A stretch of DNA of 64,000 nucleotides from Ulva prolifera. Lineage: Eukaryota > Chlorophyta > Ulvophyceae > Ulvales > Ulvaceae. Positions within the stretch are counted from its first letter, which is position 1; every line of letters begins with the position of its first letter. Shown in pieces: positions 23,830 through 37,000 of this stretch. A program made the translations under genes and the position numbers. The stretch covers positions 9,668,552 to 9,732,551 of the forward strand of contig CM041197.1 in NCBI GenBank assembly GCA_023078555.1. The letters run 5' to 3'. The notes under the pieces were generated by a model. That model saw only the letters and a program-made list of their open reading frames with translations. It was not told where the DNA came from and did no database searches.

Positions 23830-26800
23830 TCAAACGAAGCCGCGGCGGCCGGCGAGGCGCCGCGCCGCGGCGCGCGCAGCGCACGCGGCGGCCCGCAGGC
23901 CCCGCCAGCCGAGTGCGGCCGCGTCGCCGGCGAGCATGGTGCCGATGATGGCCGGGAACATCCACACCGTCGCGTCGGCCATCCAGCGCGGCGCCGCGTC
24001 GCCCCAGAGCATGAGGGCGGCTGCGAGGCACAGCAGCGCGAGCTCCTCGGCGTCGACGATGCAGGCCTGCCAGCCGACGCGGCGCAGGGGCAGAACCGCC
24101 CACAGCATCGCGAGGTGTAGCGCCTTGACGGTCAACGCGAGGCTGACCTGAAGCAGGAACGAAACGAACCGTGCTTGGACGTCATAGAGGCAAGGAGTGC
24201 AATACAGTGATGTCGCAGGCGTGGATGCTGGACTGCATGATGTCCTGTAGTACTGCTGAATGGACGAAGCGGCGGACGTAGCGCTGGAGTGGAGTTGGTG
24301 AGCCTGGCGGCCACTCGCGGCGCAAATGATAGGTGGATCGTACTTGTGCTCGATCACACTTACAGAAGCCCGCTGCTGGGACCGCTACGGCAGCACAGCC
24401 CCGCCAGGACACCAAGGCAGACACCACAAACGCTCTCGGATGTCACTGCACATGGCTTTCCTCACAGCGCACTCAATTGAGGAGAGAAGGCGATTATGGA
24501 TGTTGACTGAACATACTCTGACATCGGCCACGATCCATCGGCGGCCTGTTCTGCACAGTATCGACTGGAAAGCACACAGACCGGAGGAGGCAGACTGGAG
24601 GCACGTGAGCAAAGCTGCAAGGGCATCAGCAGCAATCAGGCTAGAGGAACAGCCTGCGCATGCACGCATGCACTAATGTCAAGCTGCGTGTGCCTGGGTG
24701 CCTGTGGCCACACCTGTGTCCAGCTGGAGCGCTCGTTCGCAAACAGGCCGAAGGAAAGCGCCAGTACGACCGAGGTGCCGAAGAGCCACTGCCCGCTCTG
24801 CCAGATCGTGCCGAGCGCCGCCACGGGCTTGCTTGCCACAGCCGGCGGCGCCGCAGCCGCGTCGGCTCCCGCCTTCAGTCCTGCACCTTCTCACTGCTGG
24901 CTCAGCCACCTGATGGGGCACAGCGGCAGCAAAGCTGTGCCTTGTTGCGCCCTCAACCTGCCTCAACGCGAGTGCGAGACATCTTTCCCAATGTCGTGCC
25001 TCGGACTATCCAGCCCTGCGATATGTGGGGGGAGAGGGGATCCGGCTCTTGCGACCTTGCCGGTTATGCTTCAGAAAGTTGACAACGTGTAGACATGCGC
25101 CGGCGGTCTATCGGCGGCATTGTGTGTCCCCTTTACCTGCCAGTGATGTCAGCGGTCCCGGCAAGCCAGTGAGGCACAGCAGCGTGTGCGGCAGCGTGGG
25201 CTCGACACAGCAGCAGTAACTCGCACCTTTATGTGCGCGCGCGGGGCCCTCCGTCCTTACCCTTCCACCGCCGCCGGCCTCGTGGTCATGGGTAGAGATG
25301 GGCGTTGGTGGCTCCCACGCCCTGTGCTGCGTGCTGCGGCCGGCTGCATCCCTTGCAGGGAGGCGATGCAGCACAGCCTCCTGCTGCTCTTCATCGCTTC
25401 CGGGTTCTTGCAGCAACCCCCGCATGACGCGTGAGCCCTGCATACTCACCTGGTTGCTGCCGTACACCCGGCTACCCCTGTCATCCCCTACTCGAGCTGG
25501 CGACACAGGCGGCGGGATCAACGCCTCTGTGTCCGACGCCTTGCGAGAGCTGCCTTCGTGAACATGACCTCCTTCATCGGAGATGTCGGATGCTGCCGAC
25601 GAGGCCGGAGGCATGGAGTCAGCACTGCGCTGCGTGCTTTCGCCGACCGCCTCGGCTGTGGCCACCCGCGTACGCCAGCGCAGCTGCTGCGCGCGACCGC
25701 GTGACGGGCCGCACGTGTCGGCGTTGTGGGAGGGAATGCAGGTGTGCGCGCCGGGAGGACCCCATGCATGGCTCCGCGCGCCCTCCCCGGCTGCGCACGC
25801 TGCGCCGCGCCACTCAGCGCTCTCACCGACGGCCGCCGGGGCGATTGCGGCTTCCGATACGTACGTGCCGCTGAGGCCTGCTGGGGGCAGGGGCGCCCGC
25901 CGTGCGCCTTCATCGTCAGATGTGAGCCCGCTGCTGCGCGTGCTGCCGTCTGCCGATGTGGCATGCCCCAGCATGGGATCTTCGCGGGAGCTGATGGAGC
26001 GCCTGCATGCATGGGGCGCATCGCGCAGCTCGCTAGGAGCAGTGAGTGCTCTGGCATGCTGTCCCGGGCATGAGCAGTGGCTCTGGTTTTTGTTCACGGT
26101 CCACTGCTGAGGGCGCACCGTGCTGCGTGCTGGGCCTGCTGCGTGGAGGATGTGAATGGGTGGTTGCCACCGGCGCCAGTCCGCGGTAGCGCGTTTCCGT
26201 CGCTAGCAGCCGGGGCGGTGGCAGCCTGTGTGAGTTCCGCAAAGACCTACGCATCACAGGTACGCATTTGGTTACCGCTGCTTTTGTTGTTGTTGTTGTT
26301 GGCGCCACATAATAGTTGACATCCCCTCGGGGGGCGGGGTGCGGCGCTCAGTGAGGGTGTGGGTACATCGTGACCAGAACAGCCGGTGCTCCTTTCGAAG
26401 CGGCACACATCCTCTCCAAACTCAGCAGACTGCAGCTGCAGAGAGATCGGCCATGCCTGCATCGTGGCTTTTGCACTGTGACGTCGCCCCCAATCCCCTC
26501 TCGAAGCAAACATTCAGACACCTTGCATCTGAAAGGGAGCACGAAACGCAATCGTCGATGGGCAAGCACATGATCAGGCAATTGCGCCGCCGTGCCGCGT
26601 GGCAGCTGCCAGGTCATCACACAGCACGCGGAATGCAGCGCAATGTGCTCGCATGCATGCCTGCATGCAGAGCGGCGCGCACATGCACGGGCAGGCCGCC
26701 CCCCTCACCGTCAGACTCATCGCTGTCTGCAAGGGCGGGCACAGTCGTCGCCTGCGACAGCGCCACCGACCGCCGCGGTTCCGTGGCCGCCACCGACTGC

Positions 26801-29432
26801 CGCGGCGGCGGCTGCGGCTCCACTGGCGCGCTGCGGCGGCGCAGCGCAGCGGCGCAGCCGCGCAGGGCGCGCAGCGCGGCGCGCGCGGCGCCGCGGGCCG
26901 CCGCGAGGATGTCGGAGGCTGCGGCCGGGAAGAAGAGGGCAGCGGAGACCGAGAGGGAGAGCGCGAGGGGCGCCGGCGAGCACCCGATGTTGGCTGCGTC
27001 CGAGAACACAAGCCCTGCACGCCACGGAGCGCGCCACTCAGCGCGGTCATGAGTTGTGAACATTGCCATGGTACTCAGGCAGCGTTTCTCAGAGGTGGCC
27101 CGGCATCAATTCCATAAAAGGACAGAAAGGGGGGGGGGGGCTCTATTTCGCTTCCCCAGAAAGCAACCTTGAGCATCCATGTACACGGCATGGATAGGCG
27201 CATCAAACGATCGGAATACCCACGCCTGCCCAGTACATCAAAAGAACACAAGCGGTGTTCTGATAGAGCACTGCATTGCACACTTGCTTGAGCTGACCTC
27301 CCCGATCACATCACATCAACGCTGCTCGAAGGCCGCATCCTACCACCCACAGTAAGTCACGGAAGCCCACGCACAGCACGCAGCACGCAGCACAGCCGCG
27401 GGCGCACCAGGCAGCACCACGAGCGCCGCTCCAGCCTCCAGCTTCCCCCCCGCCAGCACCCCGGACGCCCAGCCCGGCGCGCGTGCGCCCGCGACGCCGC
27501 GCACCGCGGCACACAAGCCCGCGTGCACCGCCGCCACAGCGCACAGCATGCAGATCACGGCCGTCGACGCCCAGGTCTCGCTCGCGGAGCACAGCCGGCA
27601 GCCCTCTGCGCAGAGGGCGTCCACAGCCGCGGCGGCAGCGGCGGCCGCGGTGGTGTTGTACGCGGCGGACACCGCGGAGTTGGGGCCGGTGTCGGCGGCG
27701 GCGACGGCGGCTGTTGCAGGGGGGGAGATGACGGCGGACTTGAGGGCCCGCAACACCATCTGCTTCCACCGCAGTGACCGCGCCTGCACAGGGTCGCATG
27801 GCTCGACTACACCGACTGCGCGCGCTGTGCGCTGTGCGCTGTGGCGGTTTGGCACACCGTCGTGGGTGTGCGGACGGTGGCGTAGTTGTTTGAAGACGCA
27901 TGTCACTGATTCTCATGGCGCATGGGACGGAGGTTCTTCGGAGGAGCAGCTGGCAGCGGCAATGCGGAGGGGGGCAGGAGCTGCTGAAATGGGCCACGCA
28001 GGCGCGGTAGCGCCTGGGATGATACGGCTGCCTCATCTGCTGGATCATTGATTTGATGACGAATGTAAGCATCGTTACATAACGGAGGGAATGTCCCAGC
28101 ACGTGGCTGGCATCGATTGATTGATTGAGTGAGACGAGCGCTTTGTAGATGAGCAGTTACACGCCCATGCGCGACCTCACTTTTGAATGAGCACACCGAC
28201 ACAGAGACGGGTCTCCGGGAGCTGTGGGGGCCAGATCCCAGTTCAGGTCGATCACGAGGCCAGGCCAGAAAGACATCTGAGATTACATGCCACCAAATCC
28301 GGGATCGGCCACTCACGTGTAGGTGGAATATTTCATACATTGAATACACCAGCCGGCCAGCCCCCTCCTGGCTGGAACAATCGCACGTGAATCGGGTGGG
28401 CATATGGGGTGGGGAGGGCTGGTTGGCTGAGGTAATGCACTTGCACGTCAACGCAGTCAGCAGCGGGGGGGGGGGGGGGGGGGGGGGGGGGTTGCCGTGT
28501 AGTGGTTGAGATCATGCTCAGGAGGGTATGCCAAGTGTTTGTGTGTGATGTGGCATGCAAGGGGTACAGGGAACGGGTGAGGTCCGCACCATCTGCCGGT
28601 ACAGCGGTGGAAGCGCTGGGACTGCCAGCGAGCCCGTCCACGAGAGGAACTGTGAGTGAAGGATGGACCGGGCGATGCGGAGTGGTGTGGCGCTGCCAAG
28701 GAGCGCAGCCATGGCTGCTGCTGAGTTGACAGATGCAGCGATGGCGGTCGGCAGGTCTGGCGAGAACTCAACGACGATCGAGTTCGCGGAAAATTTGCCC
28801 GAGATGGCGCTGTAGAGAGACGCCGGTGGAATGGTGAGAGTTGCGGGGCGCTGAAGGTCCAGGAATTGGACTCCGAGGATGACAGAGTTGTTGTGGGGCT
28901 CCATGTACAGGACCTTGCCATTGTTCACGCTCCAGCCGGGCCTCGAGACGGAGGAGATTGGATGTGTGAACTTCAGCGACAGCTGGGCCTGATCTGATGA
29001 GGGGTTAGCAAGCACAGTGTAGGCTTGCAGGCTGGGTGAGTCCAGCTGGGACACGACAGGAGCTGTCACAGCTTCGCAGCCAGGACTGGACAGCACAGCA
29101 GTCGAGAGACCACCATCTGTGTCTACAGCATGAAATTGGTGATATGTGCAGGTGGGCAGCTCATCCAGGCGTTGCTGCGCTGGCGTGGCAATCCCTCCAG
29201 TGTGCAGGCAGCTGCCGACTGCGAAAGACGACTCGCTGCATGATCCAAGGTAAGATCCCACGGCGTCTTCGGACGGGAAACAAACTGCGATTGATGATGT
29301 GTTGGAGCCGAGAGGAACAAGGGTGGGGCAAGCTGCTGGCACCGTCTGTGCAAGTGCAGTATTGCGCAGGCTGGCCACAAGGACCCAAACAAGAGACAAG
29401 ACCAATGTTTTACTCATCAACGGCATGCACAT
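23830..29432 (-). CDS. multi-pass membrane protein with signal peptide and extracellular domain, possibly TRP/FLC-channel-like
   Basis: Exons I can support on the minus strand: 29432-28590, 27783-27408, 27014-26709, about 25957 or 26002 to 25450, a probable small one near 25.2-25.1 kb, 24880-24714 and 24147-23830 (stop). The N-terminus has a secretory signal (KTLVLSLVWVLVASLRNTAL) and a roughly 280-residue ectodomain with paired Cys and N-glycosylation sequons. Next comes SLAVPALPPLYRQM at the membrane entry, then helices near AVICMLCAVAAVHAGL, GAALVVLPGLVFSDA, PLALSLSVSAALFFPAA, TSVVLALSFGLFA, VSLALTVKALHLAMLWAV and two more before a basic C-terminus. An acidic Ser-rich loop of about 170 residues is probably cytosolic. 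The layout (ectodomain, an 'LPP.Y' entry motif, many helices) recalls fungal FLC/TRP-like proteins, but that is inference only. Confidence 0.6.
28465..28491 (+). repeat. G27 homopolymer tract
   Basis: An uninterrupted run of 27 guanines lies in the first intron of the membrane-protein gene, on the strand opposite its sense strand. Such runs fold into G-quadruplexes. The exact length may be affected by sequencing error. Confidence 0.85.
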
Positions 29433-31069
29433 CAGAATTAGAATTCAATAGCGCTGCTTCGATGTCATCCGTGTTGCAGATGGACATGCCCGCCAACGGC
29501 ACCGTTGCTTTTTCGCATAAGGCGTACGGTCGGGCAGCATCAGCACAGCACCTGTGTGAACGTGCGCGCAGAGATAGAGACCGGGTCACTATGGTACTCT
29601 GTCTGCCTGAAGGAAACGTGTCCATTGCATTTGCCTAACTGTCGGATCCCATCAGTCCTGTTCCTGGTACACATACTCGCGCCATCTCGCTGCATGTGCT
29701 GTCAGAGTCAGACCAAACTTTTGCACGCTTGTGGAGAGACTGCCTTTGACACAACGGTCACTGACAGATGTCCCTGCAGGCCACTATCCAGCATGGGCAA
29801 ATTGTGACGGTGCTTCGTGACATCGTTGGATGTATGCTGTACACCTGCTGATGGGCAGCAGGTGTAAATTTCCAGCAAACCTCGGAGCATGCGCATAGAT
29901 GAGACTGCCCCGACAGAACGAACAGCCGCTTCTCAATGGGCTCGTGCAAGAACAGCTTGCATTTCTTATGGTGCTTGTTGCTCGGATCAACAAGACATTG
30001 GGCTGGATGGCCGGCACCGTTCGAATGCCTGAGACTCAGCCCTGAGTTGGCCCTGAGTTGCCTAGCACCGCCATGCCCTACACATAGCCCTGTGAGTCCC
30101 TCCACGCGTTCTTTCACATTAGATTCGCCAAGTGTTTCCTTTCAGCAGCAGTCACTTCTGCAACGTGATGAATTGCACGTGCTGTGCAGGTACACCAGGA
30201 AGCAGCGTGCGAAGGGGTTAGAACCTCCAGCACAGCAGGGCTATGCAAGATGAATCTTCGGCAGTGACCGTTCACCACTCTATGGTCTTTGAAAACTTCA
30301 CAACCTCCCACAGCACTGGGCCCTTTCTGATGCAGCCTGACACCAGCGTTCTTGTCGACAGCCCCATGTTACAGAAGCCTCGCCAAATCACATCGAACCA
30401 CCACAACATTAACAATCTCAAGCAGGGCCAGCCCGACCATGCATAGCCCCTCCTGCACCGCAGCAAACATCTACTTCAGCGGCCACGCACTGCATTTTCA
30501 GGATCTGCGCCGCGGCCGCTTGTCAGCTGCGGCCTACCTCTATCTCAGACCCCTGAGCTTCACCTGTACACACCTACACAACCCGGCAAGGACGCCGGTG
30601 TATGTGAGTCACTTGCACAGCACATGCCTGCTGTGCAAGCTGCAAACGGTCTCCTCCAACCCAAACGCAACGCCACGATTCAGCCACCCCATGCGTACAT
30701 ATATGAACAGCGCGCCACACATGCTTACATGGCTTGCCAGTGCGGGACTGTCCCCCATGACTCCGCAGCCTCGCCCCAGCATTGTGCATGACCTGCTCTC
30801 CCCGCTGCATCGCCACGCGGCAGCCGCGTTCGCAGCCCAGCGGCGACCACGTCTTCCGACACAGCCACCACAGCCGCTGCCACAGCCCATGCTCCTGCCT
30901 CCCCAGCAGTCGTGTCCAGTCCGAGGCGACCGGGAGCTCACCGGCGCAAACAGACAGCAGCTGCGGCATGGCACACGAGTCATGCATGCACGACTCCCAG
31001 CGGCCCCTCCGCTGCTGGCCGCGGCGGGTCAACGTCATCATCATCGCGAGCCTCTTGTGATTCTTCGTT
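29433..31069. other. intergenic region between AMP deaminase 3' end and membrane-protein 5' end
   Basis: About 1.6 kb without a supported gene. A minus-strand open segment at 30117-29758 is mildly coding-like but has no splice or homology support. On the minus strand TGTAA occurs near 30727, a candidate distal polyadenylation element for AMP deaminase. Confidence 0.4.
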
Positions 31070-34000
31070 TTAATCAAGGCGCAGCGCAGAGCCGCCCTGG
31101 CGCACGTGCTCCATCGTGCCGAGGTACAGCAGCCGCATCTCCTCCTGGTGCGCCTCAAAGCGGAAGCGGATGCGGAAGTTCGGCACATTCGTCTTCTGGA
31201 TGTCGTTGCCCAGCGGTCCGGGCTTCCAGTAGGTCGTGCAGAGCCAGTGCTTCTTGCACTCGTGCGGGAAGCCGCTGTGCAGGACGCTGTTGCGCGCGAT
31301 CTCGCACAGGTCCGTCGTTGTCAGCTTCCACATCTGCACCCGGGAGGCCCTGTGTAGCGGCGAACCCCTTTGCGGCAGAATGCAGCTTGGAGGCCGCGCC
31401 TGGTCCCGGACTCTGAAGGGTTCTCTGGGCCCATTGGTACGGCTTCGAGTCGTTACGCATCCAAACATTCTGCTGATGCATAGGTGGTGCCACTGTGTTC
31501 TGTTTGACGTCTAAACCAAACGCAAATCTAGCTCAAGACGAGCCAGTTGCACGAGCCAGCGGGCCGCCTGCGTGGCCCTGGAAGCCCGGCAGGTACTGGT
31601 ATGCCCGCCTTCGGGGCGAGAACATCGTTTCAAGCACTGGTGCACAGGCTCTGCCGCGAGGTGGAGCATATTCGTGCAGAAGCCCAGTCGGAGAGCACAT
31701 CCACCAGGCTCACGAATACCTGTAGAGCAAAAGAGCGCCCGCTGAGGTGGCAGGTGCGGGCCGCAGGAAGGGAGGCGGGGCGCACGTTGGCTGCGACAGA
31801 GTACTCCTCCACGAGGGGCTCGCGGGTGAGGTGGATCTGCAGGGGGTCGTCGGTGGAGAGGGACACCGAGAGGCCGCGGGCGAAGTAGGCGGGGAAGGGG
31901 TTGCGGTGGTAGTCGAGGAAGAGGTGGTTGTTCGACAACGGGCTCATGCACAGCCCGACCTGCACGCCGCAGCAGGGTGAAGAGGAGAGGTCAAGGCCAT
32001 CACGCGGGCTCGGCTCAGTGCATGGCGGAGCTCCACTGCCCAGTACAGAGACTTGCAGCCGGACATACTCAACCCAATCGCATACACACTGCTGTTAACA
32101 GCCGAGTGAAGAGGCCGTGGCACATCGTTGGTGGGGGCGGGTGCGGCGAGCATAGGACGAGTCCACTGACGCAGCCAGGTCAAACAGCTGCAATTGTAAT
32201 GGACTGTGTGGGTAAGGCTGCCAGCGAGTGGCCACGCCATACATCGGCCCAGACCTGCCTTCGCAGCATCGCCTTGGCTCAGGCTTCACATGCACCGAGG
32301 TCAGGCGCTTTCCGCACAGCAGCCTCGCAGCAGACGTACGTGTATGCGCCTGTGCATGCTGCCATAGCACCTCACGCACATGGTGCACAAGCTCTGACCA
32401 TGTAGAAAGCAGGGTCACTGAACAGAAGCAGGCTACTGTTGTGCACGTGATTTGGTCAAAGTCGGCTACACAGCGGACAAGGCTAAAGCAAAGACAGGTA
32501 CAACCTCATTCTCTAGCAAAATCGTTAGTCGACCTTGACAGCCCCAGACGCTCTGGGACCACTTGCCATGAGCACGAATCACATGTTTTGCAGATGAGCA
32601 TGGGTGGCACACCTGGGCGAGGTAGTAGAGGTACTGCAGCACCGGCGACTTCCGGAGGTTGATGCCATGGGCGATGTTGTCGCACACCATGAACGCACTC
32701 GCCAGGTGGTCAAGCTCCCCTGCCTCCCCGCAGTGCGGCCTGCAGCCACAACCGGCAGATGTGGTCCCGCCTATTCAGAGTGGTCAATGTCCACAATGAC
32801 ACGGCTCAGTAAATCCAGCTTACTTTACATGCCACTCCAGAGCAACAATCCCCAAGCCTTTCAGCACTGAGGCACACATGTGGGTGATGATAGAGTAGAC
32901 AGCTGCCACACGGCCCTCACCCGCACCGTGCACCTGCGCAGCTCGAGCAGCGGCTGCCGCCATGCTGGAGCTCGCACGGACAGTGCTGCACATGTGAATT
33001 TCGCCACAGATGACCGGTGCACTGGCGTGCGAGCATTATGCGAAGAGCAGGATCCGGCATCCCAGGTGAAACAACGCCTGCGTGTTGCACGCCTTCTCTA
33101 GTTTCAGCTGTCCAACCACCACGTTTGACTATCACAATGCATGCCCGCCTCGCGGTGAGCAGGATTTACGCCTGATCGCTCTACAAAGGCAGCGCCACCA
33201 CACGGCCGCACATGCAGCGGCCCCGGGTGCGGGGGATGCTCAACTGTGATCGCTCTGCAGAGGTAGGGCAACCCCACGGCCGCGTCTGAGGGTGTCCGGG
33301 GGGCTCGGGGGCGGGGCGCACCGGAAGGTGAAGGTGTTGAGGCCGCGGCTCTGGCGGAAGCTGTTGAGGACGTAGAGGTTGGCGAAGAGGTAGTAGATGT
33401 AGTAGGAGTAGGCGGCGTTGTACTTGTTGTTCCAGTCCGCCGGCTTGGGCATGTGCTTCGTCGGCCGCCGCTCCGGCTTGCTCTCGTCGTCGACGCAGTC
33501 AAAGCCGACCACCTGCGCGCAGCTCGCGGGAGTTGTCCTTGATCTCTGTGCAGAATCTTCATTGATGTGACGATGCACTCAGCAGCTGTGCTTGGTTAAC
33601 TGCGTTACTGCCTGTGTGCTAACGTCAGATCAAGCGCAAGCGCGCCGAGGCAGATAGCAACAGCAGGATTGGTTCTTTCACCATGCGAGATGCCGACAGG
33701 CAACATTTTCACAGAATCAGGAAGCCGCTATCTGCGGGACACTAACGGTACGTATGCATGGGCCCATGTCGGCATTATCAAATAGTCATACATTTATCGG
33801 GACATTCACAAATCTCAAACCCCGGCCCGACTGAGGCAACCATGCTACGCATTAGCGTACTGATATGTGGGACCTGATGTTCGAACAGTGTCTAGGCAAG
33901 CACTGATGGGACTACACGGAACACACAGCGGTGGTGTGGCCATGTGCTGCTCTATGTCGCAAGAGGCGGGGCTGCTGATGCGGGCCGCACCTGCTGAAGG

Positions 34001-37000
34001 AACACGTGGAGCTGGGGGTGTGTGGTCGGGTCTGCAGTGACCTCAAACAGCGGCCGGAAGAGGTTGTCCAGCATCTGCTCAAAGTTCTCGAGGAGCCCCT
34101 GCGCCTTGTACACGTTGTACAGCCTTGGCACCTGCAGCAAAGTAGCCTGACGAGTCGGCGAGACTGCCTGTCGCCAAGGGAGCTTACGATGGTGGCGAGG
34201 CAGGGTCAAACACACATACACACTCGGCAGGGGAGAAGCCCAGGGCGGCAAAAGGCAAAAGGGAATCACTGAAGTACCACACATTCGCTACTGGAACCTG
34301 GCCCCACATCTAGGGCATAACACATTGCTGGAAAGTCCTAGCTTTGAGGATGCGTGATGGCACACCACCAAAGACGATGCCGCTAGGAAGGCGCACCTGG
34401 ATGAGCCAGACGTTTTTGTCGCTGTAGAGCTTGTTCTGGCAGACCCAGGCAGCCAGGATGTCCCACTCCACCGTCTTCCGGCCGTAGATGCTGATGCGGT
34501 ACTCTGTGTGCTGATACTTGGTGTCCTCCAGGTCCGCAAACACCTCCTGTGTGACCTCTGCCAGGAAGCGCCCATGTAGAAGGTTGTCCTGCAGTCCGCG
34601 ACATGTGTGTGGCGCCAGGTGTGCTGCCAATAAGATAGCAAACGCATGCTGGATGATGTACAATGTAGAGTGGCACAACATGCGGCTAGCACTGATTGAG
34701 GGCTGCTCTCACAGACCTCTCATCAGCTTCAGAGAATTGCAATTCATGCACGGTGCACATCCAATGACACCGCCTGTGATCGCAATGCCGAGTTGAGGTG
34801 GCCGTCCGACACACGCCAGCTGAGCTCAAGACCGCTCAACATGGGCACTAGCTCATGGCAGAACCCACAGTCCCATTCACCAGGCCCAACATCCCCTTGG
34901 AGCAGACACGAACACGCACAGTCCAGCTGCATCATATCACAAGCAACACACTGCACCAAGGTCCGTGGAGTATCCGCACAACACTGTGCGACCACCCCCA
35001 CGATGCAGTATGCCCAGGCATCACAGCACGACAGACCCAGCCACAGAACTCCCCAGCTGCAGCCCCCGCAACATGGCAGTATCGCCGCCCCTGCAACAGC
35101 GCATTCCAGAGACAGACACAAACACTTAGAGCAGTGGTCGACCGCGATGTCTGGGTGGTTTCCACTTTGTGCGACGGCAGCGGCTTGCGCAGGTGATGTG
35201 TCTGTTCGCGGAAAACCTGCGGCGCTACCTGCCTCTCCGATTTTGTCCTTGTATCGCACTCTCAGGGAGGACACCGAGCGGTGCACACGGGGGGCGGACC
35301 TGCTTGATGAAGACCTCCCGCAGGCGCGACTGGCCAAAGGGGTTGTACTTGAGGTTGAAGCGGTCAAAGCGGTGGAAGATGGTCTTGTCGGCGTGCATGT
35401 CGAGCGTGTCGACGTTGAGGTCGTACGCCGTAAGGTTCAGCGACTCGAACACCTCGAGCAGCGTGAGGAACTTGCCGTCGCGGAAGATGACGATCTCGTC
35501 AGGCTCCTTCTTCAGCTTGCTCTTGATGAAGCGCAGCAGGTGCTTCTGGTGCATGCATGCGCTGTGGTGCACGTGCGTGTCCACCTGCACCACAGGGACA
35601 CCGTCCCGACCCGCCATGGACCCCGACGACACGGGGCCTCGCTGTATCTCCGCCGCGACATGGTACTGCGGCGAAGCTCCTGCATGTGGCTGGGACAGCC
35701 ACAGGGCAACAGCCATGCTGCAGCTCTGCATTCGAACCGTGCTTGCTGGCATGGCTGTTTGCGCGTGGCTGCATGAGCGTGTGCCCAGGTGGCTGATATG
35801 CTCAGACTGTCGCCATTACACTCACGTCGGCCGCCGACAACGACACGCAAAGTGCATACTATCTTGCCAACTTGACCTTGCGTTGATCACTGGTGTGTGT
35901 CGCTGACTGTTGCACTGTTGTGATCTTCACAGCCGCAGAGGGGGGGACGCGCGGACCTTGCGGACGTTGTAGAGGTCGCGGTGGGGCGCCGTCTTCTGCG
36001 CGATCCGCTCCTTCTCTGCGTTGAGCATCACGTGTAGGTTGAACTTCTGCTCCAGCAGCGTCAGGCGGTGGTGGCAGTACGTCATCATCGGCCCCGCAGC
36101 GCTCAGCCGCGACAGGTGCAGCATGTCTGTGAAGAATTCCCGGTCGGTGCCGGGTAGCGGGAACGCCTCGCGCTCCTCCGGCGGGGCCTCCGGCAGCGCC
36201 GCAAAGGCGGCTGGGAGGGACCGAGAGGAGTCTCCGTTGACGTGGGAGGGGCTGTCGTGCTGCGAATCGCCGACGTGCGTGCCAAAGTCCGGGGACAGGG
36301 GCTCGGCGGGGGGCGGGGTGTGGAATACGCGGATGACACCGTCGACCATGCGGAAGGTGCACTCGCTCTTTGGGAGGGGGACGTACGCGTGAGGGTCAAA
36401 CAGGTCGCTGGGGACTGCAGCTTCCGTATCGGTCTGCAGTGCATGAGGCGCTGTAAGGCATAATTTGGCACAGGACAGGCTGACATTTGAGAGGTCCCAA
36501 ATAGTTGTGTCGTGGCAGGCGCAGGGCGCCACCACTTGCAGCTGTGCACGTGGGATGAGGTGGCATACGCATTTAACCATTGTGTAGCTTACGTCAAACG
36601 CAGTCTGCAGCTACAGACACCCCAATTTGTGACTGCATTGCATTGTGTCGAGAGTAAAATACATGGATTGAGCGTGCAATAGCTTGGGCGGTTTCATCTG
36701 AGCTACGAGTGATGTTGCTCAGACTGTTATGCTGGTTGCTGCGTGAAGCAGTTTCTGACTAGATGGGATATATGCTCTGAGACGGCAACTGCTTCGCATC
36801 AAACGCTTGTCTCATATGCCAGGTTCAAACACTGCCAGCACAGCAGCATGATGTGAACTGGGGAGGACAAGGAGAGTGTGGGGATTTGAACGCACAACGT
36901 CATGCTCTGGCAGCTTGGCTGGCCTGAAGAGCCACTTCCAGCGGAGATCAAGCGCCTGCACAAGCTGATGGCACACAGCTTCCTCCTCGTCTGTCATTGT

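Noticed and set aside
36870-36905. tRNA-like T-arm sequence (GTTCAAATCC on the minus strand)
   Set aside because: The flanking bases do not form a T stem, and no D or anticodon arm is present; it overlaps an AMP deaminase intron start.
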